Below are positions 18,268-27,588 of a stretch of 64,000 bases of DNA, piece by piece. The stretch lies in the NCBI RefSeq assembly GCF_025465545.1, contig NZ_JAODMK010000044.1, positions 24,563 to 88,562 of the forward strand. The letters run 5' to 3'. The stretch's first letter is position 1. The number at the start of each line of letters is the position of its first letter. The notes under the pieces were generated by a model. It was not told the DNA's origin, did no database searches, and saw only the letters and a list, made by a program, of their open reading frames with translations. The position numbers were made by a program, and so were the translations under genes. The DNA is from Naasia sp. GTDB lineage: Bacteria; Actinomycetota; Actinomycetes; Actinomycetales; Microbacteriaceae.

Positions 18268-19490
18268 CGAGGCAGGTAGCGGATCAGCGCTCCCGCGCCG
18301 ACGAAGCCGAGCACGCCGAGCACGCCGACGGCGAGGGGCAGCGACGCCACCGCGGTGAGGCCCGCGATCAGCAGCGGGGCGGCGGCGCCGCCTGAGTCGT
18401 TGGTGAAGCGCCACGCGCCGAGGAAGGGAGCAGGGTTGCCGGGCGGTGCCAGGTCCGCTCCGAGGGTCATCAGGATTCCGGCCCCGATGCCGTTGGCGAG
18501 GGACAGGAAGATCGCGAGCGCGATGAACCAGCCCTCGCGGGTGAGCAGGTCGTGGGTGAAGGCCAGCGCGAGGTGGCCCACACCGAGTCCGATCACCGAT
18601 GGCGCCGCCGTCCACAGCCGCCCGAATCGGTCCATGATCTGGCCCCCGGTGTAGAAGAGAGCGAAGTCGACGGCGCCCGCGATGCCGATGATGATCGCGG
18701 TCTCCGCCTCGGGCAGCCCGATGCTCACCGCCCAGAGGGGCAGCACGACCTGCCGCCCCGCCCGCAGCGCGGCGATCAGCGCCGAGCCTGATCCCAGTCG
18801 CAGAAGCAGCCCGCGATTCCGGGCGAGAGTGGCCCCCAGCCCGGTGGCCTCGTCGGCCACGAAGCGCTCGCCCGCGGTGAGGCTCTTTCGTGAGCGGCGG
18901 ACCGCCTCGAAGGTCGCCTCCGGGTCCGGCAGCGCCAGCAGGGTGACGACGGCCCCCGCGCAGCCGACGACGAAGATCCAGAATGCGGCGGCGACGGAGC
19001 CGGTGACGGAGATGACGGCGGCGGACAGGAAGGGGCCGACGAAGTAGCCGAGGCGGAACGTGCCGCCGAGGGTGGACAGGGCCCTCGCCCGGAACTCCAG
19101 CGGGACATAGCTGGTGAGGAACGCGTGCCGGGCGAGGGCGAAGACCGCGGATGCGAGGCCGACGAGGAAGATGCCGACGCCCAGCACGAGCGGGGTGGAA
19201 GCGACCAGGGAGACGAGGAGGCCGGCCACGGCCACGCCGGCCGCGCCGATCATGGCGGTCCGCTCGCCGATCCGGGCGACGATCACGCCGCTCGGGATGT
19301 CGCCCACCAGCTCACCCAGGGTGACCATGGCGGCGACGACGCCGGCGATCGCCAGCGTCGCCCCCAGGTTGTCGGCCGCGAGCGGGATGAGCGGGATGAT
19401 CGCGCCCTCGCCGATCGAGAAGAGGAGGGTCGGCAGGAAGGCGATGAGGACGATCGAGCGCCACTCGAAGCGGCGTTCCGGATCCGTCAT
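18249..19490 (-). CDS. MFS transporter
   Basis: About 12 hydrophobic segments; GDIPSGVIVARIGERTAM motif; ATG at 19490. Confidence 0.85.
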   Translation of the reverse strand: MTDPERRFEWRSIVLIAFLPTLLFSIGEGAIIPLIPLAADNLGATLAIAGVVAAMVTLGELVGDIPSGVIVARIGERTAMIGAAGVAVAGLLVSLVASTPLVLGVGIFLVGLASAVFALARHAFLTSYVPLEFRARALSTLGGTFRLGYFVGPFLSAAVISVTGSVAAAFWIFVVGCAGAVVTLLALPDPEATFEAVRRSRKSLTAGERFVADEATGLGATLARNRGLLLRLGSGSALIAALRAGRQVVLPLWAVSIGLPEAETAIIIGIAGAVDFALFYTGGQIMDRFGRLWTAAPSVIGLGVGHLALAFTHDLLTREGWFIALAIFLSLANGIGAGILMTLGADLAPPGNPAPFLGAWRFTNDSGGAAAPLLIAGLTAVASLPLAVGVLGVLGFVGAGALIRYLPRYSPRT

Positions 19491-19553
19491 GATCTGCTCG
19501 ACCCTACCCTCGGCCGGGGGCAGCCCGCCGCGCGCCGGTAGGCTGGTGCGGCC

Positions 19554-20672
19554 ATGGCTGACTTGGATTTCTCTGAACAGATCGCCTCGCTGCGCTCCAC
19601 CTTCTCCGACATCCGCTCGGTGATCGACGTGGACGTGCTGACCGAGCGGATCGCAGTCCTGTCCGAGCAGGCCGGCGCTCCCGACCTCTGGGACGACACC
19701 GCGAGGGCCCAGAAGGTGACGAGCGAGCTGAGCCACGCGCAGGCCCAGGTTGCCAAGTTCGCCCGCATCCAGCGCGGCCTCGACGACCTCGAGGTGCTCG
19801 TCGAACTGGTCAACTCGGAGGGCGACGACGAGCTCGCCAGCGAGAGCGCCGAAGAGGCGCAGACCGAGCTCGTGGGGCTGCAGGAGGTCCTCGGCGAGCT
19901 CGAGGTGCAGACGCTGCTGAACGGCGAGTACGACGCGCGGCCCGCGGTGATCACGATCCGTGCCGGCGCGGGCGGTGTCGATGCGGCGGACTTCGCCGAG
20001 ATGCTGATGCGGATGTATCTGCGCTGGGCCGAGCAGCACAAGTACCCGGTGACCGTCATGGACACCAGCTACGCCGAGGAGGCGGGCATCAAGTCGGCCA
20101 CCTTCGAGGTCGCCGCGCCCTACGCCTTCGGCAGCCTCTCGGTGGAGGCGGGCACCCACCGCCTCGTCCGGATGTCGCCCTTCGGCGCCGCCGGCAAGCG
20201 GCAGACGAGCTTCGCCGCGGTCGAGGTGATCCCTCTGATGGAGGAGACCGAGTCCATCGACATTCCCGAGAACGAGATCCGGGTCGACGTGTTCCGCTCA
20301 TCCGGTCCCGGCGGGCAGTCCGTCAACACCACCGACTCTGCGGTCCGGCTCACCCACATCCCCACCGGCACGGTCGTGTCGATGCAGAACGAGAAGAGCC
20401 AGATCCAGAACCGGGCCGCCGCCATGCGGGTGCTGCAGTCGCGGCTCCTGGTGCTGAAGCAGGACGAGGAGAACGCGAAGAAGAAGGAGCTGGCGGGCAC
20501 CATCACCGCCAGCTGGGGCGACCAGATCCGCTCCTACGTGCTCGCGCCGTACCAGATGGTCAAGGACCTGCGCACCGGGCACGAGGTGAACAACCCGGAC
20601 AAGGTGTTCGACGGGGACCTCGACGGCTTCATCAACGCGGGCATCCGCTGGCGCAAGCGGCCCCAGGACTGA
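19554..20672 (+). CDS. prfB: Peptide chain release factor 2
   Basis: [16 protein letters not shown] (GGQ motif); [22 protein letters not shown]. Confidence 0.97.
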   Translation: MADLDFSEQIASLRSTFSDIRSVIDVDVLTERIAVLSEQAGAPDLWDDTARAQKVTSELSHAQAQVAKFARIQRGLDDLEVLVELVNSEGDDELASESAEEAQTELVGLQEVLGELEVQTLLNGEYDARPAVITIRAGAGGVDAADFAEMLMRMYLRWAEQHKYPVTVMDTSYAEEAGIKSATFEVAAPYAFGSLSVEAGTHRLVRMSPFGAAGKRQTSFAAVEVIPLMEETESIDIPENEIRVDVFRSSGPGGQSVNTTDSAVRLTHIPTGTVVSMQNEKSQIQNRAAAMRVLQSRLLVLKQDEENAKKKELAGTITASWGDQIRSYVLAPYQMVKDLRTGHEVNNPDKVFDGDLDGFINAGIRWRKRPQD

Positions 20673-20676
20673 CCCG

Positions 20677-20738
20677 AAGTGCCCGTTGCGGCGGAATGTG
20701 TGCGCTGTAGCGCCCACATTCCGCCGCAACGGGCACTT
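20677..20738. repeat. Very long near-perfect hairpin (24-bp perfect outer arms plus inner GCGCT/AGCGC)
   Basis: AAGTGCCCGTTGCGGCGGAATGTG-T-GCGCT-GT-AGCGC-C-CACATTCCGCCGCAACGGGCACTT. Confidence 0.85.
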
Positions 20739-20798
20739 TGACCGAGTGCCGGGTGTCGCGGTGTGTCGAGCAGTCGCTCCGCATACCCTCGGAAGGCC

Positions 20799-22427
20799 AT
20801 GATTCGCTTCGACCGCGTGACCAAGCTGTATCCGGGCAACTCCAAGCCCGCACTGAATGCAGTGGATGTGGAGATCAAGGCCGGGGAGTTCGTGTTCCTC
20901 GTCGGCGCATCCGGCAGCGGCAAGTCCAGCTTCCTGCGGCTCGTGCTCAAGGAGGAGAAGCCGTCCACGGGTGAGATCCACGTGCTCGGCCAGCGGCTCG
21001 GTTCGATCTCGAACCGCAAGATCCCCTACTTCCGGCGCAGCCTCGGCGTGGTCTTCCAGGACTTCCGGCTGCTGCCCAACCGCACCGTCTTCCAGAACGT
21101 CGCGTTCACCCTCCAGGTCATCGGCAAGTCACGGGGATTCATCCAGGAGGCCGTCCCCGATGTGCTTCAGATGGTCGGCCTCGAAGGCAAGGAGGAGCGC
21201 CTCCCGCACGAGCTGTCCGGCGGTGAGCAGCAGCGGGTGGCCATCGCCCGCGCCGTGGTCAACAAGCCGGCCATCCTGCTGGCCGACGAGCCAACCGGAA
21301 ACCTCGACCCCACCACCAGCCGCGGCATCATGCAGGTGCTCGAGCGCATCAACCAGAGCGGCACCACAGTGGTGATGGCCACCCACGACGTGGGCATCGT
21401 CGACGCGATGAAGCGCCGGGTGATCGAGCTCGTGGGCGGCGACATCGTGCGCGACGAGGTCGAGGGCGGCTACACGACGACGATCCCGGTGCAGGAGCCG
21501 GAGCGCGAGCTCGTGGGGGCCGGCGTCGGCGCGAGTGCGCTGTCAGGGGTCGGTGCGGCGACCGGCGCGATCCTCTCCGCGGGCACCGCCGAGCACTCGT
21601 TCGGCTCCGCGCCGATCACCTCTCCCGTCGCAGTCGTGCCCGCGTCCTCCGGAAGCACCGGCCAGGTGCCGGTCTTCACCGCGCAGAGCGTCTCCACCTC
21701 CACCACTCCGATCGACCTGCCGCGCATGACGCTGCGCAGCGGCGCGGCCGCCGGACCGGCCTTCCTCGAGCATGCCCCCGCCGCCCCCGCTGCCCCCGTG
21801 GCCCTTGCTCCGGCGCCGCAGCCCGCGGCTGCGCCCGCGACCGGACCCGTCGACCAGGCCGCCCCGGTCGCCGCGCCGGCGCCGACCCCCACGATCACCC
21901 AGTCGACGCCCACCCAGTGGGTTCCGAACCAGCTCCACCGCCCGCGGTCCTTCGAGCCCGAGCTCCAGTTCGCCCCGCCGCAGGAGCCGCCCCTTCCGAC
22001 TGGGGCTCCCCGTGCCGGTTCCGTCGCCGTCGAGGCGATGCCCATCGACGAGACCACCTCCCCGCGGAGCGCGGTGGGCGGCCAGCATGCGACCGAGCGC
22101 CGTCACGCCTCGGACACCCCCGCGCACGGCATCTCTCTGGCCGCGCGGCTGCGGTCCTCCGCTCAGCACGACTTCTCGGTCACCGGCGAGAACCCGATCA
22201 TCCCGCCCGCGGCGGTCCCGCCGTCCACGGCCTCGGTTCCGCCACCCGCCGAGGCGGTCGAGGCGCCGAGCGGCCCGCTGCGGCATCTGCTCCGCGGCGC
22301 GGCGACCGGTCCTGTGCCGGTCGTCGGCCAGGACGATGCCCTCTCCCTCGCCGTGCGACTCGGGCTGCGCACGGAGGATGCTCCGCCCGACTCGACGTCC
22401 GCCCAGCAGATCGGACCCACCTCATGA
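20799..22427 (+). CDS. ftsE: Cell division ATP-binding protein FtsE with ~310-residue Pro/Ala-rich C-terminal extension
   Basis: MIRFDRVTKLYPGN...GASGSGKSSFLR, LSGGEQQRVAIARA; ftsX follows with ATGA overlap. Confidence 0.92.
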   Translation: MIRFDRVTKLYPGNSKPALNAVDVEIKAGEFVFLVGASGSGKSSFLRLVLKEEKPSTGEIHVLGQRLGSISNRKIPYFRRSLGVVFQDFRLLPNRTVFQNVAFTLQVIGKSRGFIQEAVPDVLQMVGLEGKEERLPHELSGGEQQRVAIARAVVNKPAILLADEPTGNLDPTTSRGIMQVLERINQSGTTVVMATHDVGIVDAMKRRVIELVGGDIVRDEVEGGYTTTIPVQEPERELVGAGVGASALSGVGAATGAILSAGTAEHSFGSAPITSPVAVVPASSGSTGQVPVFTAQSVSTSTTPIDLPRMTLRSGAAAGPAFLEHAPAAPAAPVALAPAPQPAAAPATGPVDQAAPVAAPAPTPTITQSTPTQWVPNQLHRPRSFEPELQFAPPQEPPLPTGAPRAGSVAVEAMPIDETTSPRSAVGGQHATERRHASDTPAHGISLAARLRSSAQHDFSVTGENPIIPPAAVPPSTASVPPPAEAVEAPSGPLRHLLRGAATGPVPVVGQDDALSLAVRLGLRTEDAPPDSTSAQQIGPTS

Positions 22428-23338
22428 GATTCGCGCTCATCTGGTCGGAGGTCGGCCAGGGCCTGCGCCGCAACGTCTCGATGGTGATCTCGGTCATCCT
22501 CGTCACCTTCATCTCCCTCACCTTCGTCGGGGCGGCCGCTCTGCTGCAGCTGCAGATCGGGCAGATGAAGAACTACTGGTACGACCGCGCCCAGGTGGCG
22601 GTCTACCTCTGCAACGGCACGGTGGGCAGCGAGGCCTGCGCGTCGGGCGGGGCCACCGAGGAGCAGGTCGCCGCGGTGAAGGCGCAGCTGGAGTCGCCGA
22701 CCCTCGCGCCGCTGGTCGACAAGTACTACTACGAGTCCCAGGACGACGCGTACGCCAAGTTCGCCGAGCAGTTCAAGGGCAACTCGCTGGTCGACTACGT
22801 GACGCCGGATCTGCTCAACCAGGCGTTCTGGATCAATCTCAAGGACCCGTCCCAGTCGGACGTCATCCAGGAGAGCTTCGCGGGCCTCGCCGGCGTCGAC
22901 AGCGTCGTGGACCAGCGCCGGTTCCTCGACCAGATCTTCACCGTGCTCAACACGGCGAGCATCACCGCCATCGGCATCGCCGTGGTCATGCTCATCGCCG
23001 CGAGTCTCCTGATCTCGACAACGATCCGGCTGTCCGCCTTCTCGCGTCGAAGAGAGCTGGGGATCATGCGGCTCGTCGGCGCCTCCAACCGGTTCATCCA
23101 GACGCCGTTCATCCTCGAGGGCATGTTCGCGTCCCTCGTCGGCTCGCTGCTCGCGGGCGCCGTCGTGGTCGGCGTCGTGCAGTTCTTCGTGCAGGGCTAC
23201 CTGGCGGAGTCCCAGCTCGGCTTCTCGTTCGTGTCGCTGCAGGACGCCCTTCTCGTGGTGCCGGTCCTCGTCGTGGTGGGTGTGCTCCTCGCCGGACTCT
23301 CCGCCCAGCTCGCGATCCGGCGGCACCTCAGGGTCTGA
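22424..23338 (+). CDS. ftsX: Cell division protein FtsX
   Basis: 4 TM layout, SRRRELGIMRLVGASNRFIQTPFILEGMFA; follows ftsE. Confidence 0.93.
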   Translation: MRFALIWSEVGQGLRRNVSMVISVILVTFISLTFVGAAALLQLQIGQMKNYWYDRAQVAVYLCNGTVGSEACASGGATEEQVAAVKAQLESPTLAPLVDKYYYESQDDAYAKFAEQFKGNSLVDYVTPDLLNQAFWINLKDPSQSDVIQESFAGLAGVDSVVDQRRFLDQIFTVLNTASITAIGIAVVMLIAASLLISTTIRLSAFSRRRELGIMRLVGASNRFIQTPFILEGMFASLVGSLLAGAVVVGVVQFFVQGYLAESQLGFSFVSLQDALLVVPVLVVVGVLLAGLSAQLAIRRHLRV

Positions 23339-23413
23339 TCCGGTCCCATCTCCGCCCGGTAGGATGGACGGCCGCCTGCACTCGCGGGCCCGGCCGGATC
23401 GAGGAGGTGAGCC

Positions 23414-23890
23414 ATGCCGAAGGAGCGCGGACAGAAGGTCGTCGCGAGGAATCGCAAGGCTCATCACGACTACACGATCGAGGACACCTACGAGTGCGGC
23501 CTGGTGCTGATGGGCACCGAGGTGAAGTCCCTGCGGATGGGGCGCGCGTCGCTCGTGGACGGCTACGCCTTCATCGACGGCGGCGAGGCCTGGCTCGACG
23601 CGGTCTACATCCCCGAGTACACCGAGGGCACCTGGAACAACCATGCTCCCCGGCGCAAGCGGAAGCTGCTGCTGCACAAGGAGCAGATCCTCAAGATCAG
23701 CCACCGGGTCAAGGAGGGCGGCTACACGCTCGTCCCGCTCTCGATCTACTTCAGCGACGGCCGGGCCAAGGTTGAGCTCGCTGTGGCCAAGGGCAAGCGC
23801 GAGTACGACAAGCGCCAGGCGCTGCGCGAGCGGCAGGACAAGCGCGAGGCCGATCGCGCGATGTCCTCACGAAAGCACCTCGGCGACTAG
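23414..23890 (+). CDS. smpB: SsrA-binding protein SmpB
   Basis: [44 protein letters not shown]. Confidence 0.97.
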   Translation: MPKERGQKVVARNRKAHHDYTIEDTYECGLVLMGTEVKSLRMGRASLVDGYAFIDGGEAWLDAVYIPEYTEGTWNNHAPRRKRKLLLHKEQILKISHRVKEGGYTLVPLSIYFSDGRAKVELAVAKGKREYDKRQALRERQDKREADRAMSSRKHLGD

Positions 23891-24067
23891 CCTTCGGGCG
23901 CCGGCCCCTGGGAGCTCTCTCCGGGGCCCTTTCGAGTGCGGGCATAGATCATGTGGCGGGGCTGTTGTACCCTGTGATGCCCGGGGAGACCCGGGAGACA
24001 ACTCCACAGTGCGATGGTGGCCCCTTCCCAACGGGATGCGCGCAGCGCGTCCCGGGAAGGTCAGCAT

Positions 24068-24435
24068 GGGGATGATCGGTTTCGACATTGCCTGAATGAC
24101 GACGAGAAGCGGGCCGAGGATGCGGAGTTAACTCGTTAACGCCCTCCGCAAACAACAGGTGCCAATTCCAAGCGCACCGACTTCGCTCTCGCCGTCTAGG
24201 CAAGAGTCGTGAGTCCGTCAGCCCGGGTTCGCTTCCGCCCCGGGTACTGGCGTCATCAAGGGAGCTCGCTGCGGCGTTGCGCCTCTGGGCGCCGCGGGAC
24301 TTTCACCGAGGCTGGGCCCGCCGATTCAGATGCTTGTGACAAGGATCGGGGCCGAGTAGAGCGTTTCCACAAGATACGCCCGTAGAAGGCGTGGGATTAC
24401 AGCAATGGACGGGGGTTCAATTCCCCCCATCTCCA
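24068..24435 (+). ncRNA. ssrA: tmRNA (SsrA), tag peptide read as ANSKRTDFALAV
   Basis: 5' GGGGATGATCGGTTTCGACATTG; 3' GGTTCAATTCCCCCCATCTCCA pairs with the 5' end; tag ORF 24161-24199 (GCC AAT TCC AAG CGC ACC GAC TTC GCT CTC GCC GTC TAG); next to smpB. Confidence 0.93.
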
Positions 24436-24456
24436 CAACAGGTCACCATCGCAACG

Positions 24457-24486
24457 AGCAGGGCCGTCCTTCGGGGCGGCCCTGCT
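24457..24486 (+). terminator. Hairpin downstream of tmRNA
   Basis: AGCAGGGCCG-tccttcgggg-CGGCCCTGCT. Confidence 0.65.
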
Positions 24487-24505
24487 GTGTTGCCGGACGC
24501 TGCGG

Positions 24506-27412
24506 TCAGGCGGGCTCGTGCCGTTCGAGCACCCGCTCGAGCGCGGCGAGGAAGAAGTCGGCGCTCTCGGCCGTGAGGCACATCGGCGGCTTGATCTTGA
24601 GCACGTTCTTGTGGTCGCCGGTCGGCTGCACGATGCAGCCCTCCGCGAGGAGCTCGTCGCAGATGGCCTCTGCTGCCGCGGTCGCGGGTGCCAGCGTGGT
24701 GCGGTCGAGCACGAGCTCCACGCCGAGGTACAGCCCCATGCCGTGGACCGCGCCGATCAGCGGGTGCCGCGCGCCGAGCGCCTCGAGTCCCGCCTTGAGG
24801 TGGCCGCCGACCACCTGCGCGTTCTCCTGCAGGCCCTCGTCCTCGAGCACGTCCAGCACGGTGAGTCCGACCACGCAGCTCACCGGGCTGCCGCCGGCGG
24901 AGGAGAACATGCTTCCCTCGCGGGCGAAGCGCTCCGCGATGTCCCGCCGGGTGATCACCGCGCCGAGCGGATGCCCGCTCCCCATGGCCTTCGCGACGGT
25001 GACGATGTCGGGCACGACGCCCTGCTGCTCGAAGCCCCAGAAGTGCGCCCCCAGCCGGCCATAGCCGACCTGCACCTCATCGGCGATGCACAGTCCGCCC
25101 CGCCTGCGGACGGCCTCGTACGCCCCCTGCAGATAGCCGTCGGGCAGCAGCACCCCGCCCGCGTTGCCGAACACCGGCTCGGCCAGGAAGGCGGCGACGC
25201 CGCGGCCCTCCTCGTCGAGCCGCTCCAGGTCGAGCTCCAGATCGCGGAGGTAGTCGGGCGCGGAGCTGGCGCCCCGGTACCGTCCGCGGTAGGCGTGCGG
25301 GGCGTCGAGCAGCTCGACCCAGGAGGGCCGTGTCTCCAGCGCGCGGGGGTTGTCGCCGATCGAGGAGGAGACGGCGTCCGAGCCGATCGTCCAGCCGTGG
25401 TACGCCTCGCGCACCGCCAGCACGGTGGGCTGGCCGGTGTAGGCGGTGGCCAGGCGGATGGCGAGATCGACCGCCTCGCTGCCGCTGTTGACCAGGAAGA
25501 CCGTGTCGAGCGGGTCCGGCGTGAGGGCAGCCAGGCGCTCGGTGAACCGGGACAGCGCCGAGTAGTGGAACCGCGAGTTCGTGTTGAGCAGCGCCCACTG
25601 GTCCGACACGGCCTCGACCAGGCGAGGGTGTCCGTGCCCGACCGCGGCGACGTTGTTGACGAGGTCCAGGTAGCTGCGGCCCTCGGTGTCGATCAGGTGC
25701 TCCTGCCAGCCGCGCTCGATCAGCGGCGGGGCGGCGTAGTAGTGCTCCTGAACCTGCGCGAAGGTGGTGTTCCGCTGCCGCAGCACGTCCCCGGCGTCAG
25801 GCTGAGGCGCGGCGACCGGGATGCCCAGCAGTGCAGAGGGATCCGGGCAGGCGGACAGCCACAGGTCGCGGTCCGCGGGCAGAGCGAACAGCGGGGGAGT
25901 GATGCCGGGGACGCGGCACGCCTGCACCACCACTCGTCCCATCCCGTCTGCATCGCCGGCAGCGGAGCCCAGCACGGTGCCGGCGGCCACCTCGCCGGCC
26001 AGCCCCGCTGTCGGCTCGACGCCGGAGAGCCGCAGGTCCACTCCCTCAGCGGCGAGGAGAACGGCATCTCCGTCGACGCGGACGGTTCCGTCGACCGGTG
26101 CCCGCACCGGCGTCCCGGCCGGCAGGAACAGCTCGACGCCGAGCGCGAGGGTCGCCTGATCGCCGGCGGTGCGCAGCCCGGTGCGGGTCAGGCGATGCTC
26201 GCCCCATCGGGTGACCGCCGACCCGGTGCCCCTCACCAGGCCGGCGGCGACGACTCGCTCGGCGTCCGGCTCGAGCCAGGCTCCTGCTCGAAGGGCGCGG
26301 CTCGTCACCGACAGATCCAGGACCGACTCCGGAGCCAGCCCGTGGACGAGAGGCACCTCGCCCCCGAGAGCGGCGCCGACCGCCTCGCCGAGGAGCCGCC
26401 ACCGGAGGAGAGCCGTGAGCTGGTCCGCGTCGGCCCCCGCGGCGGCCTGAAAGGCCGTCCACTCGTGTGCCCGGTTGAGGTCGGCGTACTCGTTGTCGCC
26501 GTCCAGGGCGACCTGCTGCTCGCCGCTCACGACGAGGACCGCGGTCCGCAGGGTGACGAGCGGCCACAGCGCGGCCAGCTCGTGCTCGGTCAGCGGGGTG
26601 AGGGCGTGGAACGCCTCGGCCGCCTCGAGGACGAGGAGCGGCTGCGCCGGGTTGTGGTGCAGGATCGCCGCGCAGGTCACGGCGAGCTCCCCGACGAGCC
26701 AGCCCTCCGCCACGTCGCCGAAGTCGATGATGCCGGACACGGCTGCGGTGCCGTCCGACACGACGTTGTCGTCGGTGACGTCGCCGTGCACGGCCTGAAC
26801 GCGGAGATGCTCGCGCAGGGGAGCGAGCTGAGCGTCGGCACGGAGGACGGCCGCCCGGATCGCCTCGCGGTGCTCGCCGTCCTGGATCGAGTCGAGGAGC
26901 AGCGCCACCACGTCCGACGCCACCCGGAGGTTCCACTGGGTGGTCCGCGAGAGCCCCGGATGCGAGAAGCCCTCAAGCGCTCGCGCCAGAGCACCGGACG
27001 CCGCGCCCAGCCCGCGTGCCTCTGCACGGGAGAAGGCACCGCGAGCCGCGAGCGGTTCGCCCTCGACGAAGGTGAGCAGCCGGGTGTGCAGCGTCGCGTC
27101 GCGAAGGGCGACGGGCAGCACGGTTGCCCCCGCCGTGGACTGCACTGCGCGCGGAACGTCGTAGCCGGCTCCGACAGCCCGCTCCATCGCCTCGTTCTGG
27201 GCCTCGAGCTCCGCGACGTCGAACGCCGGGTTCGCGAGCTTCAGGACGTACCGGCCGCCGCCGCTCTCCACCAGGAAGTTGCGGTCCTGATTGCTGCCGA
27301 GCTCTCGCACCTCGCCGGAGAGCCCGAAGTGCTCCTCCGCGATCCGCTTCGCCTCGTCAGGCGAGACCCGCGGCCTGGGCAGGGAGGGACTGGAGAGGAA
27401 GTCGGAGGTCAC
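24506..27412 (-). CDS. Three-part protein: APH-like phosphotransferase, M23-like beta domain, class-III PLP aminotransferase
   Basis: Kinase-like AVHGDVTDDNVVSDGTAAVSGIIDFGDVAEG; VELFLPAGTPVRAPVDGTV; aminotransferase FLVNSGSEAVDLAIRLATAYTG...CIADEVQVGYGR; GTG start inferred at 27412. Confidence 0.85.
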   Translation of the reverse strand: MTSDFLSSPSLPRPRVSPDEAKRIAEEHFGLSGEVRELGSNQDRNFLVESGGGRYVLKLANPAFDVAELEAQNEAMERAVGAGYDVPRAVQSTAGATVLPVALRDATLHTRLLTFVEGEPLAARGAFSRAEARGLGAASGALARALEGFSHPGLSRTTQWNLRVASDVVALLLDSIQDGEHREAIRAAVLRADAQLAPLREHLRVQAVHGDVTDDNVVSDGTAAVSGIIDFGDVAEGWLVGELAVTCAAILHHNPAQPLLVLEAAEAFHALTPLTEHELAALWPLVTLRTAVLVVSGEQQVALDGDNEYADLNRAHEWTAFQAAAGADADQLTALLRWRLLGEAVGAALGGEVPLVHGLAPESVLDLSVTSRALRAGAWLEPDAERVVAAGLVRGTGSAVTRWGEHRLTRTGLRTAGDQATLALGVELFLPAGTPVRAPVDGTVRVDGDAVLLAAEGVDLRLSGVEPTAGLAGEVAAGTVLGSAAGDADGMGRVVVQACRVPGITPPLFALPADRDLWLSACPDPSALLGIPVAAPQPDAGDVLRQRNTTFAQVQEHYYAAPPLIERGWQEHLIDTEGRSYLDLVNNVAAVGHGHPRLVEAVSDQWALLNTNSRFHYSALSRFTERLAALTPDPLDTVFLVNSGSEAVDLAIRLATAYTGQPTVLAVREAYHGWTIGSDAVSSSIGDNPRALETRPSWVELLDAPHAYRGRYRGASSAPDYLRDLELDLERLDEEGRGVAAFLAEPVFGNAGGVLLPDGYLQGAYEAVRRRGGLCIADEVQVGYGRLGAHFWGFEQQGVVPDIVTVAKAMGSGHPLGAVITRRDIAERFAREGSMFSSAGGSPVSCVVGLTVLDVLEDEGLQENAQVVGGHLKAGLEALGARHPLIGAVHGMGLYLGVELVLDRTTLAPATAAAEAICDELLAEGCIVQPTGDHKNVLKIKPPMCLTAESADFFLAALERVLERHEPA

Positions 27413-27588
27413 GCCTCCAATCTGGCAGAAGTGAGACGTCTCTGGACCTGGATCGGGCCGCGGCACGTGGATCACCGGGATCGGCGCCGCCACCGGTCAG
27501 CGGCGCCTGACTCCCGCGGGGCCCTCAGGCGTCCGCGCGGCAGGACGATGCCGAGTGCCGACCATTGGCGGAGCCGACCGTTGACCGC

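Noticed and set aside
19554-20672. Programmed +1 frameshift in prfB
   Set aside because: The ORF is continuous from the ATG with no early in-frame TGA
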